Below are positions 9,939-20,580 of a DNA stretch of 64,000 nucleotides, in pieces (within the stretch, counting starts at the first letter, position 1; each line of letters begins with the position of its first letter). The stretch covers positions 2,606,001 through 2,670,000 of the forward strand of contig CAUJGJ010000397.1 of NCBI GenBank assembly GCA_963170055.1, in the 5' to 3' direction. The stretch is from Halisarca cf. caerulea. Its lineage: Eukaryota; Porifera; Demospongiae; Chondrillida; Halisarcidae. The notes under the pieces are model-generated. The model saw only the letters and a program-made list of their open reading frames with translations. It had not been told where the DNA came from and did not search any database. The translations under genes were made by a program, and so were the position numbers.

Positions 9939-11037
9939 GTGGGTGTGTATGGTGTGTGTATACCTATGTGTGAGGTATATGTATGATGTGTGTACATATA
10001 CCCTTGTAAATTCATGTTTGTGCACATGGTTAGTGTTAGTTGTGTGTATAATATTGTGAGTAGATATACCTCTGTAAATTTATGTTTTTCATTGTGTGTG
10101 TATCAGTATGTGTGTGTGTGTTTGTCTATGCAATTTTGGCATGTGTCCGTTGGTTCTTGTACTGAATATGTGATGTGTGCATATGCATGGTGTTTAGGGT
10201 ACATGTACCTACTTTCACTAAATTTTGTTTCCTTCACAGGAATTAGTAACACAAGAAGTGAGGCGCATTGAAATGAAGATTCCAACTTGAATATGATGAA
10301 TGTTTGTGTGCATTTGTAGTACGTTGACTATTGAATTTTATTTTAATTATTGTATTATGTTTAATTCATATTGTAGCAATAATGTGACATGTTTCATTAT
10401 AATTATTAAAAATTAAGGTGATAAATATTTGATGCATATAATTATATGCACATAACTATACAATAAATATATTATTATTATAAAGTAAATGAACTGTTAG
10501 TAAATACAGTTTAGCAGGCCTAGTGCAGCTGCTGTTTGCTTACTGTTTCCTACATGGGGAAAAAAAGAAACATAATAAGGACATTTCACCAGTATGTGTG
10601 GTGTATGTACTAACTAACTTGGGTAATACAAGGGTATACACAAGCATGAGGTGGAGGACAAGGAGGTCTCATTGGAGACGGGATCCTCCTCTCTTGCTTT
10701 CTTGATCATCATTCCTTTTGGAACTGACGTTGCTTTATAATAAATGAATCTGTCACAAAACAATCAATAGCAATTGTACCTACCACAAGTCAGTTGAATT
10801 TATTCCTAAGGCTTATTTTGTATTCTAGAGGGAGAGAAAGAGTGTAACATAAGAAATGCCCTTACACATACACACACGCGCGCGCGCACACACGCACACA
10901 CATACACGCACACATGCATGAATGCATTAATTCACAAACACAATAATGCTATTAAACTCACCATCCTTTCCATTTGGGATTTCATTTAGTCTTCATGTGA
11001 ACAAGAAGCACAATAGAACACAATAATTCCAGAACTG

Positions 11038-11040
<3 letters not shown>

Positions 11041-11105
<65 letters not shown>
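11041..11105 (+). repeat. (CA)n microsatellite
   Basis: About 32 uninterrupted CA units, just upstream of the 3' end of the long H element. CA tracts occupy the same place in the copies at 360 and 37751. Confidence 0.95.
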
Positions 11106-11107
<2 letters not shown>

Positions 11108-11267
11108 TTTATCATACAACACTTAGTCAACACAAAACCATGCATTGTATCTCAGGCCCGGGATCTTTCAATCCCGTGAGGATGATTTCCAAGTGATTCG
11201 AATTTCCAGGGCCGTAGGAGGCCCACCAGTTTTTTAAACTCAAATCACTTGTTTTTATGGAGATCTA

Positions 11268-11763
11268 TTTAGGGTGGCCTGGGAAGGTCCACGGTGCCTG
11301 AGATTCTGCTAATTCCTCTTTTTATCAAAAAGGGCAGTCAGGTACCCTCTTCCAGACTTTAAAAAGCAACTGGATGGTACTGATATGCCACTTGTCATCC
11401 TTGGCTACCATGGCTGATGAAAGCCTATCCTGAACACCCAAACATATCACAAGAACAAAAGCTCTTCAATTATCATCTAAGCTGGGCTAGGATGGTGTGG
11501 AAAATGGCCTTGGACGATTGAAGGGCAGATGGAGATGCCTTTTGAGGAGAAACGATTCCCTACTACATAGTGTGATATTGATCACCACAGTATGTGTTGT
11601 TCTTTACAACATTTGTGAGTCCATTAGAGATGACTGCCTAGAGGAGTGGACAATTACAGATGATGGTACTTTTAGTACACCATCTAGCACAGGGCCACCT
11701 GCTTGTAGTGCTTCAAGCATAGTTCATGATGCCATAGCATCATACATCCATGCAAGACAGTAG
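11268..11763 (+). pseudogene. PIF/Harbinger DDE transposase, C-terminal remnant
   Basis: Translation gives GWPGKVHGARDSANSSLF, then LFPDFKKQLDGTDMPLVILG, a break near 11405, then NYHLSWARMVVENGLGRLKG across a second frame change near 11495, then RWRCLLRRND and VVLYNICE. These are the conserved end of HARBI1-like nucleases, including the glutamate of the DDE triad in the VEN(A/G)(F/L)GRLKGRW motif. The last 88 codons (11497-11763) are open. The N-terminal half is missing: the sequence before 11254 is the long H element, and nothing Harbinger-like is seen left of it. Two frame breaks and the truncation make it inactive. It lies convergent with the Myb-like remnant at 12761-13310. Confidence 0.75.
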
Positions 11764-11918
11764 CATTTTATTGACTGGTTTACTCCTAACTAATACGTAA
11801 CCATAATTATGTAACGACATTACATTGTATTATTGTACAATGTTAATTATATAATATAAAAACAGAGTCACATGAAGATTGAATACGATAAACCATGATA
11901 ATAATTATTAATGCAATA
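11764..11918. other. AT-rich gap
   Basis: Short AT-rich stretch with possible polyadenylation signals for both flanking convergent remnants. No gene. Confidence 0.4.
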
Positions 11919-12722
11919 CTAGTTACTGTCAATGATTTTTGAGATCTCTAGGGTCCATTGGTGGCCATGGCCAGTGTGTACGTTGATTGCTTGTGAAATC
12001 CATTGTAGAACGTAGGCCTTCACCACTGGTTGTTGGTGTGCCATACTCAAAGGGTTGAGGCTGGTATGGAACTGTGGGATGCGGGCCTCGGTCATCACCA
12101 GGTCAATGCTGTTGCATCCACTCACGACATGTGTGCTGCTTGATCGGGCTCCTCTGATGCAGAGAACCGCAGATCTCAGTAGTGAGAAGCTGAGGTGTGT
12201 TCTAATCCATCCCAGAGTTGAAGAGTAGGTGGATGCCCGCTTCTCAGATACCATTGATGCCAGCCTCTTGTAGAATGTGGTGGCAAGCCTGCCCATTCCA
12301 CCGGTTGTTGCAAAGACGAGTGGGGTAAATGAACCATGTTCCACCTGGAGGATTCTTTCCTCATACATCCGCTTCTTCGCTTTTTCCTCTCGTCTGTAAT
12401 TGGCTTCTAGGGAAGACCGTCTGTATGATTGTGCGTTCGGGTTAAAAACCTTCACATCGAAAAATGCACATTGACGGTTACTACCCCAAAAGCCTCTGGC
12501 TCTGATGTCGGCTCTTGCATTGTCTTCCCGATTAGATGTAGCGAATTGGAGGGATTCACCCTTGAGGGGTTGAAGATTAGGCTCAAGTGTCACATCAGTG
12601 CAAACTTCAGCAAGAAGCTTGCCTGTGTAGTTTCGAATTTCATTGTGCCTTAAGGTTGGGAAGGCGCCCCTGGCACAGTTTAAGGCATGGTTGACAGTGA
12701 AGGTGCTTCCACATTCACACAA
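11919..12722 (-). pseudogene. Non-LTR retrotransposon Pol C-terminus (cysteine motif plus nuclease-like domain)
   Basis: The first about 200 of 267 codons match a C-terminal region I know from reverse-transcriptase ORFs abundant in cnidarian and sponge genomes. They show CECGSTFTVNHALNCARG (a C-x-C...H-x3-C zinc-binding motif), FPTLRHNEIRN, then ADIRARGFWGSNRQCAFFD and KVFNPNAQSY, with the spaced D...D-x-K of a PD-(D/E)XK-like nuclease. EHGSFTPLVFATTGGMGR follows. The reverse transcriptase domain itself is absent, so this is a 5'-truncated fragment as expected of LINE-type insertion. The last about 60 residues after SGCNSIDLV are not recognised and may be readthrough. The family assignment is from memory of the motif and is moderately sure. 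Confidence 0.65.
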
Positions 12723-12760
12723 GGCTGGTATGGAACACCTCCAAACATAGCTCCCATCAT

Positions 12761-13310
12761 TTACTGCATGCTACCCTGCATGCCGATCATCATAATTGTC
12801 ATGAGCTTCAGCTCATGTTTCCTGTCTTTTTGCCTAGTTTGTTCATGGAAATCCATCAGTTGCTTCACATATTGTGCTGTACTTTCTTCTTGTTTTTCCA
12901 TGACACTCTTTTCAAACTTAGATAGAGTGCTCAAATCACCCTCATGCTTCCGCTTACTTACCTGGTAAGTATAACTAAGACAAACAAAAAACATATACGT
13001 AATATATAATTCAGGGAGTTCATTGTAAACTTATAAATTAATGAATATTTACCTTTTGAAGAGCTTGAGGTAGATGCAACTCTCTTCCTTGAGGCACTTG
13101 ACAATGCTCCAGTTAAGATGTGTGCCACAACAGAACCACTCGGTTGCTGTGATGTGGCAGTGATGGCTGGGGGGTCACAGGTGTTGCTGGTTGGGAGATT
13201 GGGGTGACTGGATGTGATTCTGAACCACAGTCAGAAGCAACTGGCAATGATACTGGAGGAAGACGGGCTGTCTTCACTGTTGTCAAACTTCCTCTGATAG
13301 TTGTGATCTA
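12761..13310 (-). pseudogene. Myb/trihelix-like Harbinger accessory protein remnant
   Basis: The last exon (12965 down to 12761) encodes VSKRKHEGDLSTLSKFEKSV, a run of E, K and Q, and HEQTRQKDRKHELKLMTIMM: a charged coiled coil like the C-terminus of the Myb/SANT-type protein that PIF/Harbinger elements encode beside the nuclease. A good acceptor (TTATACTTACCAG) precedes it. An upstream exon near 13057-13307 encodes a Ser/Pro-rich stretch ending VAHILTGALSSASRKRVAST and is followed by a GTAAAT donor. The DNA-binding domain is not visible. Its position, convergent with the nuclease remnant inside the same TIRs, supports the reading. Confidence 0.45.
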
Positions 13311-13361
13311 CATAATATGAAGCAGAAAGTAATCCTTGCTATATTATTGAGTATTATATAC

Positions 13362-13685
13362 TTAGTAAACTGTAACTAATATTTCATCTTCCTCTCCACT
13401 AATGCTTGTCCCAGAATCCACAATGATAGGAGGTTCAGAAGCAGCAGTCCCTAGGATCCATTGCATCAAAAAACAGGAATGATGCATCCATGCCATTGCC
13501 ACTCTTCCTTTTGTTACCCTTGACTTTCCAATATGCAGGTAAGTTATGGCAGATTCGTGGTTGCAAAGGACGTTTAGTGGTTTTAACCGGAATGCGATTA
13601 AATCGTCACGCCTAATACTAATTATCACGTTTTTCCCATGTGACATCTTTCCTAGTATTCGAGATTTAAATTGTTGTACCATCAA
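13362..13685 (-). CDS. Unrecognised ORF, 107 codons
   Basis: Open frame from a start at 13685, basic at the N-terminus and acidic at the C-terminus (SISGEEDEILV). I do not recognise it. It lies just upstream of the Myb-like remnant on the same strand and could be an earlier exon of that gene, or chance. Confidence 0.2.
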   Translation of the reverse strand: MMVQQFKSRILGKMSHGKNVIISIRRDDLIAFRLKPLNVLCNHESAITYLHIGKSRVTKGRVAMAWMHHSCFLMQWILGTAASEPPIIVDSGTSISGEEDEILVTVY

Positions 13686-13884
13686 TAGAAAGGGTTCTGG
13701 CCAACCAAGTTAGCAAATCGATCGTAGTAAACTGTAAACAGGCGCAGATCTGAAAGTGATCGAGCTCCAAAGCTCTAGCTTGCCTCCGCGTACGACGGTG
13801 TATAAATTAGCCTCTCTATACTTGAGAACACGTGGTATCATGTGACCAAGGGCTCGAGAAGAGCTCTTTTCCATAAGAAAGTTA

Positions 13885-14140
13885 TGGCAAACGTGGAGAT
13901 CTAAACCTCTACCTGTGTGCTTGAAACATTGACAGATTATCCTTTAAGGACTAAACTTGGAATTCTGATTAGGGGAAGATATTCGGCCTTTCCGTTCAGT
14001 TTATGTCTTCGCCATAACAGCTGATGAGTGGAGCAACATCTTCCCCTAATCAGGAAAGTAAGATTAGGATATGCTGTGTCTTCTGAACTGACATTTGTGT
14101 TTAAACTCGGAGGTCTTCATCTCCGCGTTTTTGCGTATTT
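13885..14140. repeat. Diverged foldback element
   Basis: Two long arms pair around about 14005: CTGATTAGGGGAAGAT (left) with ATCTTCCCCTAATCAG (14038-14053), and further out GTGGAGATCTAAACCTC with GGAGGTCTTCATCTCC. The arms are interrupted by mismatches. No coding sequence. Confidence 0.55.
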
Positions 14141-14806
14141 GTTCATTTTGATATGGTTTAAGAAGAATGGTCATGCAACAGGTACATGTTTTCGGTTCTT
14201 TAAGTTACACAGGATCAAAATGCGAATGTTCAACTCACTATCTAGATGGTTTCTCGGAGTTTTAAACCTTTAACAAGAATAAACAAGGCGTTTGATTTGA
14301 GACATTCGGAAACGGCAGCCATTTTGTTTTATGGCAAAAAGTGCCATAACATACCTGCGTATTTTAACGTTAAATTCTTTATTTTTGTCTGACTTTAAAC
14401 ACCTGTCTTGTCGTATCCCATTTGTCAGAGCTTCTCGGTGATTTTCTCAAACACTGGTTTCATCTTTGCTGGTCCACAAAACTTTTCTTGTACGCTCTTG
14501 TCTCCCCACAGTCCAATGAGAGCGGAAGTTTCGGCACTGGTCCAACCAGACATCGCATAACTTTCAGAACAAACGAAATAACAGCTGCTAGCCGTCTTCG
14601 CACCTTCTCCAAGTAGAAAATAGGCTGAAAACGAGACAGCATTGCTAAGCACCGCCATTTTACACCTATGGTAAACCACATTACCAATTCATAAATCCCA
14701 ATAAGAACCAATCCAGATTCGCTTGGGATTTGATATGGATTGGCTTCACAGCAAACTGTAGTGTAAACACGATTCGATCCGGATTCAGCCCTAGTGTGAA
14801 CATGCC

Positions 14807-15825
14807 TTATTACTGCTGCAAAATGCAAACATTTTCCCGTTACAGAGATATGCAACTTGTGATAACACATTGTGATGTTTTCTACAATGTTGTTCATGAT
14901 GGGTATGAAAAAGGTGACAAATTTGCTACATTTCATAGCTTTGACACCTCATATCCCTAATGACTGCACAGCTGCAGGCATATGATCTTAACACATAGTA
15001 CAGAACAAAAAAGTCAACGTACTTTTTTCATGCCGTTATCACAGAGTGACTATGTGGTGATCACATCCAGGCAACGCCGTGATCCTGGAGCTCCTACACT
15101 GTGGTGCTCATGGACACCTACATACCACATGTGCGACATATCCGAATCTGCCCTGCGTGCTAATTAGTTGGAATCCGAGTGAAAATGTACTTCAAGTCAT
15201 GTGATATGTGCATGATAAATCGTGACGATATAATGTGTACACATTGAGTTTGTTTTTGCTGCAGCAATCATTTTACATTTCTGTGTACTTGCAAACGTTT
15301 ATCCAGATAATTTGTTCAATTATATTCGTCCTGGGAAGAAAGTTAAGGGAAGCGCGTTAAAAAACAGCAAGATGTTCTGAGATGGCATGCTATTTTCTTT
15401 CAACAGGTTCAATTCCAACCCATCAAGGAGAAAAATGAAGATAGGCCATTGTATTCTAAAGTAAAACATTCATTAAGTATTTAGATTCAAAAGCAACGGC
15501 TACTGCCGGATATTACGCACCTCACTCCGACTCTGATATCTGACGTTAAAGTTCTGCATACTTTGAATTGTTGTCAAAAGTATTCTCCTCCTGTTGCAAA
15601 AGTCCTGACTCCTTTAAAATATATTTCGTTTGGCATATCATTCACTGCCATGCTCGTTGTGTCTTCTGACCGAATTTAGTCCTCATGTCCACTGTAGTAC
15701 ATCACGCGCATGTCATGTGACAGAATGGCCTCAGCAACTCTTTCGTTAAGGTGTATCTTTAATGGCTGGGAGCCAAAGGTTAGGGCCGATTAACCTAGTC
15801 TTTTTAGATTTTTTGATTTATCATA
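14807..15825. other. Intergenic, nothing recognised
   Basis: AT-rich sequence without a long frame or recurrent repeat that I can identify. Confidence 0.5.
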
Positions 15826-15895
15826 AGCAACTTTAGACTTCCATGTGGGGGATTTTGATTGTTGACTTCCTACAGAAGTTACAAGCCAAAATGTG
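15826..15895 (+). repeat. Dispersed repeat end with CTTCCATGTGGGGGATTTT
   Basis: The motif and about 50 following bases (AAGTTACAA, AAAATGTGAGT) recur at 33290-33345, and an inverted copy of the motif lies at 33408-33432. This looks like the end of an unclassified non-autonomous element. Confidence 0.45.
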
Positions 15896-16406
15896 AGTGT
15901 CTCACTAGGAAAAAAAAGGAATTTAATGATGCACAAAATGTACACAAAATTCGAAATTTCCGAAATGTTTTGGGAAACATGAAATTTGCACATTTCAGTG
16001 ACATTTCCTTGCTACAGGGTAGGGAATTCTATAGACTACAATTTCCTGACATCCCAAAATGTGATATTTCAAACACATTTCGTGTTACACCTAGTAATTG
16101 AAATTTCAAAGGTATTCCTGCAAATTCTATAGTTGCACGATATATGACATTTAGGTGCATTTCCTGTCCATTAAATCAAATGCTTCATCATAAACATAAC
16201 AATTATTATTGTCATTTAAATCTCCTGAAAGTTAGAATGTATACAGTGTGATTACAAAGAACTGAAACAGATTCTGATTTATATGGACTACAATAACTAA
16301 TGCAAAAAGTGCACATGCAAAAGCAAGATAAAATTAAAATTACACTTGCAGAAATTTTAATCAACACAAGTTACAAAAAGTTAAGTGCTGGTTAAAGTGT
16401 TGACAA

Positions 16407-16680
16407 TTACTTAAAAATCCATGATGGAATATTACCACTGTGTTTGGGCCGGCTGGAGGTTGAAGTACTGGGAACTCTCCTCTTCCTCTGACACCTGGAC
16501 ATGGCAGACTGCTTTTGGATGACTTTGTCATCTAGGCACTTTATCATTTTGATTAAAGCATGTGGATCTCCATGGGAGCGGGCTTTGTAAATAAATTTCA
16601 TCCTCACCCTCCACCCACTTTCATCACTTGACATCATATCTGCTGTAAGGACCCCTTCCCATGCTGACTTTGACGCTGGA
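16407..16680 (-). pseudogene. Terminal exon of an unplaced transposon-type gene
   Basis: An acceptor (GACTTTTTCAG) precedes an open exon encoding DPASKSAWEGVLTADMMSSD, a short basic stretch, and KHSGNIPSWIFK at the end. The MSSDE segment, a following charged block and a short Ser/Arg-rich tail resemble the C-terminal domain of a protein family common near transposons in sponge and cnidarian genomes. I cannot name it. It points away from the DUF6589-like gene that starts about 300 bp to the right, so the two may have shared a promoter region near 16.7-16.95 kb. That is an inference. Confidence 0.35.
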
Positions 16681-18860
16681 TCTGAAAAAGTCATACTTGC
16701 CAATGCTGGGACAATTTCTGAAGGATTACGAAGTTAATACACACACAGTGAGTAATCTACTATTGTTGAGACATAATAAACCTATAAATCAGCGTATACA
16801 GGAACTGAGGGTAGCAGCCAATGCCCCTTAACCCCACCCCCTACACAGGGCTAGATTAGTCTCGCTAGCCAGACCCTATCTTCGCTGAATGCCTCCGCCA
16901 TTTTAACCGCTCCGCAAATTTTGTGTCACTGGGGGTGGGGCTTTAGGTACGGAAATAATAATGAACATCGTAAAATTCCGTCACAGTGTACCGTGCGCTA
17001 CACCATTACCGAGGTTCAGAATTATTGGGCAAAAGCGGGGATCCATGCTTATCAGCCACGGATTGCTGGCTCTGTGGACAAGAAACCAGCCCACAGAAAC
17101 AAAGAGTGCTTAACAAACCTGGTAAATCTCCTACAGTATCTAATTTGAAGGGCATCGGCATCCCAGAGGCTGTCGTTTTACCGCTGCAAGCTACTAGCGG
17201 TGTCGGCGAGGATGTTTTTGCTTGCAAACAGTGTTATGGGTCCTGGAAAGATTTTCAAAGCTCAGGGAGGACATGAAAATTGTAGAAAATGCTATAAAAA
17301 CGAAGCTCAGGGCACACAGAAGAAACATCAGCTTCCCAGAGGTATACTATAATGCTTATGGTTTTCTATATAGACATCATTATTTGTGCATCTTACCTAA
17401 TAATATGGGATAATAATGGTCACATTGAAATTATAATACTTAATTTATCACCATTTTTAGCAGCTCATATCTATACATAGTCATTGTCAATTGATCCCTA
17501 TAGAGCTGCATGTGAACTATAAGTAATATCACCTTAAATGCATGCATGCACTGTCACCAGTTATTCCTATATACAGATTAGTTCCAGCTGCAGCCATGCT
17601 CTTCCACCATCAAACCCTCGACAAGAAAGACCCACTGGATCTAAACACAGCCCATCAGTCTCTGCAAGTTACTTGTCCGTGCATGACCATGAATGTGACA
17701 TTAATAGAAACTAAATACACTTATTACATAAAGCCGTCATTAACCTGCAGCTGGTTGCATTAATTTAGACAATACATCTGTATTCAATGACATGTACTAT
17801 ATGTATACAGTGAGTAATATGCCTGTGTGCATTCTATGTGTGTTTCCATGCCTGCATGATTGATCAGTCAGGAAGGTATATTATAATAATATAATAAAGT
17901 TATTACACAGTCACATTTTAAAGCAATGTACTATTATATGCATATCTATGTATATACCTGCAGTGTACTATTGGCTACTCAAAGCGACCAAGGCATTATG
18001 CCCTAACACCTTCCCGAAATGCACTTGGGAAGAGCCTAGCACGCCAACAGCCCTTGAGGTTTGCTTCAGCTGCACTGCAGAGCCAATCTTACAAAATTCA
18101 ATTATCAGCAGGGTTGCCTCGATGGTTAAGCTGGAATCAGTTAGCATGTGCTCAACACGTAACACTTCCATGCTTAGGAGGCAATTTGAAGATCCTGCAG
18201 CAATAGTAGCCCTCAAATGGTCGGCCATTTTCGAGGAAATGCAAACAAGAGCTCCCATTCTGGTTTCCATTCTTCTCGGAGCACTGGGTCAGACCAAACA
18301 GCCAGTCACAGCTCGTCAGAAGATAGTAGTTTGTGTTGCAACAGCCATACTGCTATTCGTTCGGAATTCTCGGATGTCCCTGATTCAGCGTGTCCTTGCA
18401 ATGATACTGTATGCTGGACACGCATCAAAGAGTGTAAGTTTATTAAGTGTCACTCTTACAGCAGCCTTTAAACATTCATTCTGCATGGGTCCTCGCACTA
18501 CAGGTGTATACACGGTTGAACAAGCTTGGACTCTCTGTAACTTATCGTCAGTCAATTTGCCTCATAGAAGCCCTTGGAACTGATTTTGATCGAAATATGA
18601 GGATTTGGTCTGAGGCCTTAAAGCCAAGTACCTCAAGTGACACTGTAAGAGCTGGCAAATATCTTGAATGATTTCATACCGTGGGCCAGGCCACACACAC
18701 ATTAGTATATTGTCATAGCAATTTAATTTATTTTCATGTTAATCAATTGAGTTTGCACTTTTTGCAGGCACCATCTACAGACCTGTGTTCCCATCAGCTA
18801 GGACCAACTCCTGATGAGCTATCAGAAGATGATGACCTAACAGATTTCTATCAGTGGCTA

Positions 18861-18891
<31 letters not shown>

Positions 18892-19404
18892 CCAATCAGA
18901 CCATTTGTGAAGAAGACCAGGATGAGGAATCTGTAGATGAAATGGAATATGAAGTTTTCCAACTTGAAGCAGGATCAGATGCCGACAGTGATAGAGATAT
19001 TGATTGCAGAGGAACAGAACTGGCAGGTTTGGACGTGACAGGAAACACCATTATGGATGCAGATACTACCATTCAAAGTGGGTATGCAGTAATTACATAA
19101 TGCAATGACAATATTATATATACCTTTCAGTAAATGCATGCATTATAGTATTATTATTATTAATTATAGTCATGATTCTTTTTTCCAGCTGAATTCTTTA
19201 AGCCTAATTTATCTATGCATGTATGCCAACTCCCACCAATACAAATTCCTATGCTTTAAAAGTATAGTGCAGAGTAAATGATCGATCATTGAAATGCCCT
19301 ATAGCATAATATGATTACAATTTCAACTTTGCATGATTGGACGTGACTTGCAGCATCACTAGCTGCATGTGTGTACATGTGTATCAAATGAGCATTTAGA
19401 TATA

Positions 19405-20249
19405 CAGTATTGATTAAAGATAGGTACCCATGCTACACGCGTGTGACACGAGCATAAAATACTACTCGTGCGAGTAGAATTGTTACTCGTGCGAGTAAAA
19501 ATGGCGACGTGTTAATAAGATGGTATTTTCAACGTATAATTGTAGTACATTAAGTGTTATTTCGGAGAGCGAATTGACGGTTGATTGTAAGAACGAAGTC
19601 ATGGATACCACCTTGGGATCAACTCGTGGTGAATATCCCTATGCCCCTCCCAATTCAATCGAAGATAGTTCGTCTTTTCCCAGCTGCTCGTCAAAGTTAC
19701 AGTTTATTTTCGGAAATTGGCCACTTCGGTTGCTATCTTATAATCTTGCGGGTAAGAATGTGCATGTATCGTGAATAACTATAGTCCCTCCTTAGATTTT
19801 TGTAGTTGCCGTCGCTACGTATCTCCATCTTTGTTGTGTTATCATGATGTAAGTGCCTACGGAATGTCCGTGGCCCCAGTCGATTGTAGCGTACCGGTGC
19901 AGTTTTCTTTTTTTAACCTCCCCACCTTGGGTTTGCTGCTTACGCATGGCTGTTAGGTCACGCGTTCTAAAGTTGATCCGGAGTTCAATGTATAAGGTCG
20001 AGCACGGTACTGTGATAGCGTCGTGCATTAGGCTTCATGACTGCCTGTGATCTTTCCGCCTAACCCGATGTCTTGTTTCACGTTTATTTAGTTTGTTTTA
20101 TCAGTATCTTTATATTTCAGCCACTTCTCCACTGGTTCATTCGCTTTTCGAGGTGTTAACTTGCGTGTATTTTTTTACTCGCACGAGTACAAGCGCACCA
20201 TCTGCGTGTCACACGTGAGTTGCTGGTTACCTATCTTTAATCAGTACTG
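19405..20249 (+). mobile_element. 845-bp element with long TIRs, in a DUF6589 intron
   Basis: Left end CAGTATTGATTAAAGATAGG and right end (inverted) CAGTACTGATTAAAGATAGG match over about 25 bp. A further CGTGTGACACG is shared about 20 bp inside. The palindrome ACTCGTGCGAGT occurs twice near the left end (19465-19497) and as a one-base variant near the right end (20178). Flanks AGATATA and AAATATA may be a 7-bp duplication. The CAG start suggests a hAT-type non-autonomous element. Inside, an open stretch 19520-19750 ends at a donor-like CGGGTAAGA; its product is not recognised. Confidence 0.65.
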
Positions 20250-20580
20250 AAATATAGTGCTCCCCCAAATGCCTAGCTGACCTAACCCTTATTGGGTCAG
20301 ACAATTCTAATGAATTAATGCCAAAATGGTTGGATGTCTGAATGCTGACCATTACCGTATTCTCTCTAAAAATTCGACACCCCTATTATTCGTCAGGCAA
20401 ATTTTCCGTGTACCTTTCTATTCTAACCCTGACGAACTTCCTTTATTCTAATTTTCGTCACGTGACTCTAATTTTCGTCATCTCCGGAAGATGCACTCAT
20501 ATTATTTGGTCACCTCTGCCCCATGGCTTGGAAATCTATTCTTTTGATTCCTTTTGAGACGATTCTTTTGTTCCTTTGTT

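Larger units (their letters stand above)
8310..11253 (+). mobile_element. Long H element with (TG/CA)n-rich interior
   Basis: It begins in a diverged GTCTGGAACAATGTTAATAT before (AT)n (8326-8369), then GTCAACAACATGGCGGACTT. Here the reading frame from ATG closes after MADF. The interior (8400-11180) is non-coding. Splice-donor-like sites follow GGGAACAG (8779), AGAAATAG (about 9100) and GATAAG (about 9411). A block of about 470 bp near 9100-9570 is partly repeated at 9585-9760. TG/CA tracts occupy 9246-9470, 9700-9950 and 11041-11105. It ends with the H palindrome at 11190-11253. The minus-strand copy at 37611-40203 and the partial copy at 63581-64000 have the same order of parts. Confidence 0.65.
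7826..14806 (+). mobile_element. Decayed PIF/Harbinger element with nested insertions
   Basis: The left end GGCGTGTTCACACTA (7826-7840) is followed by AATCCAGATCAAATC. The right end, read inverted from 14806, is GGCATGTTCACACTA, then six extra bases, then AATCCGGATCGAATC. This long gapped match well exceeds chance. The flanking triplets ATA and TTA could be an eroded 3-bp target duplication. Inside are a Harbinger nuclease remnant on plus (11268-11763) and a coiled-coil Myb/trihelix-type remnant on minus (12761-13310), the usual two-gene content of this superfamily. A long H element (8310-11253) and a retrotransposon fragment (11919-12722) are nested in it. Confidence 0.6.

Noticed and set aside
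9168..10027. Several overlapping open frames of Cys/Val or Thr/His repeats on both strands
   Set aside because: They are translations of (TG)n/(CA)n tracts; frame-independent and without start context.
11919..12722. Possible retroviral or other viral origin of the Pol-like fragment
   Set aside because: The cysteine motif and nuclease-like pattern fit non-LTR retrotransposons; no LTR, integrase, protease or envelope features are seen.
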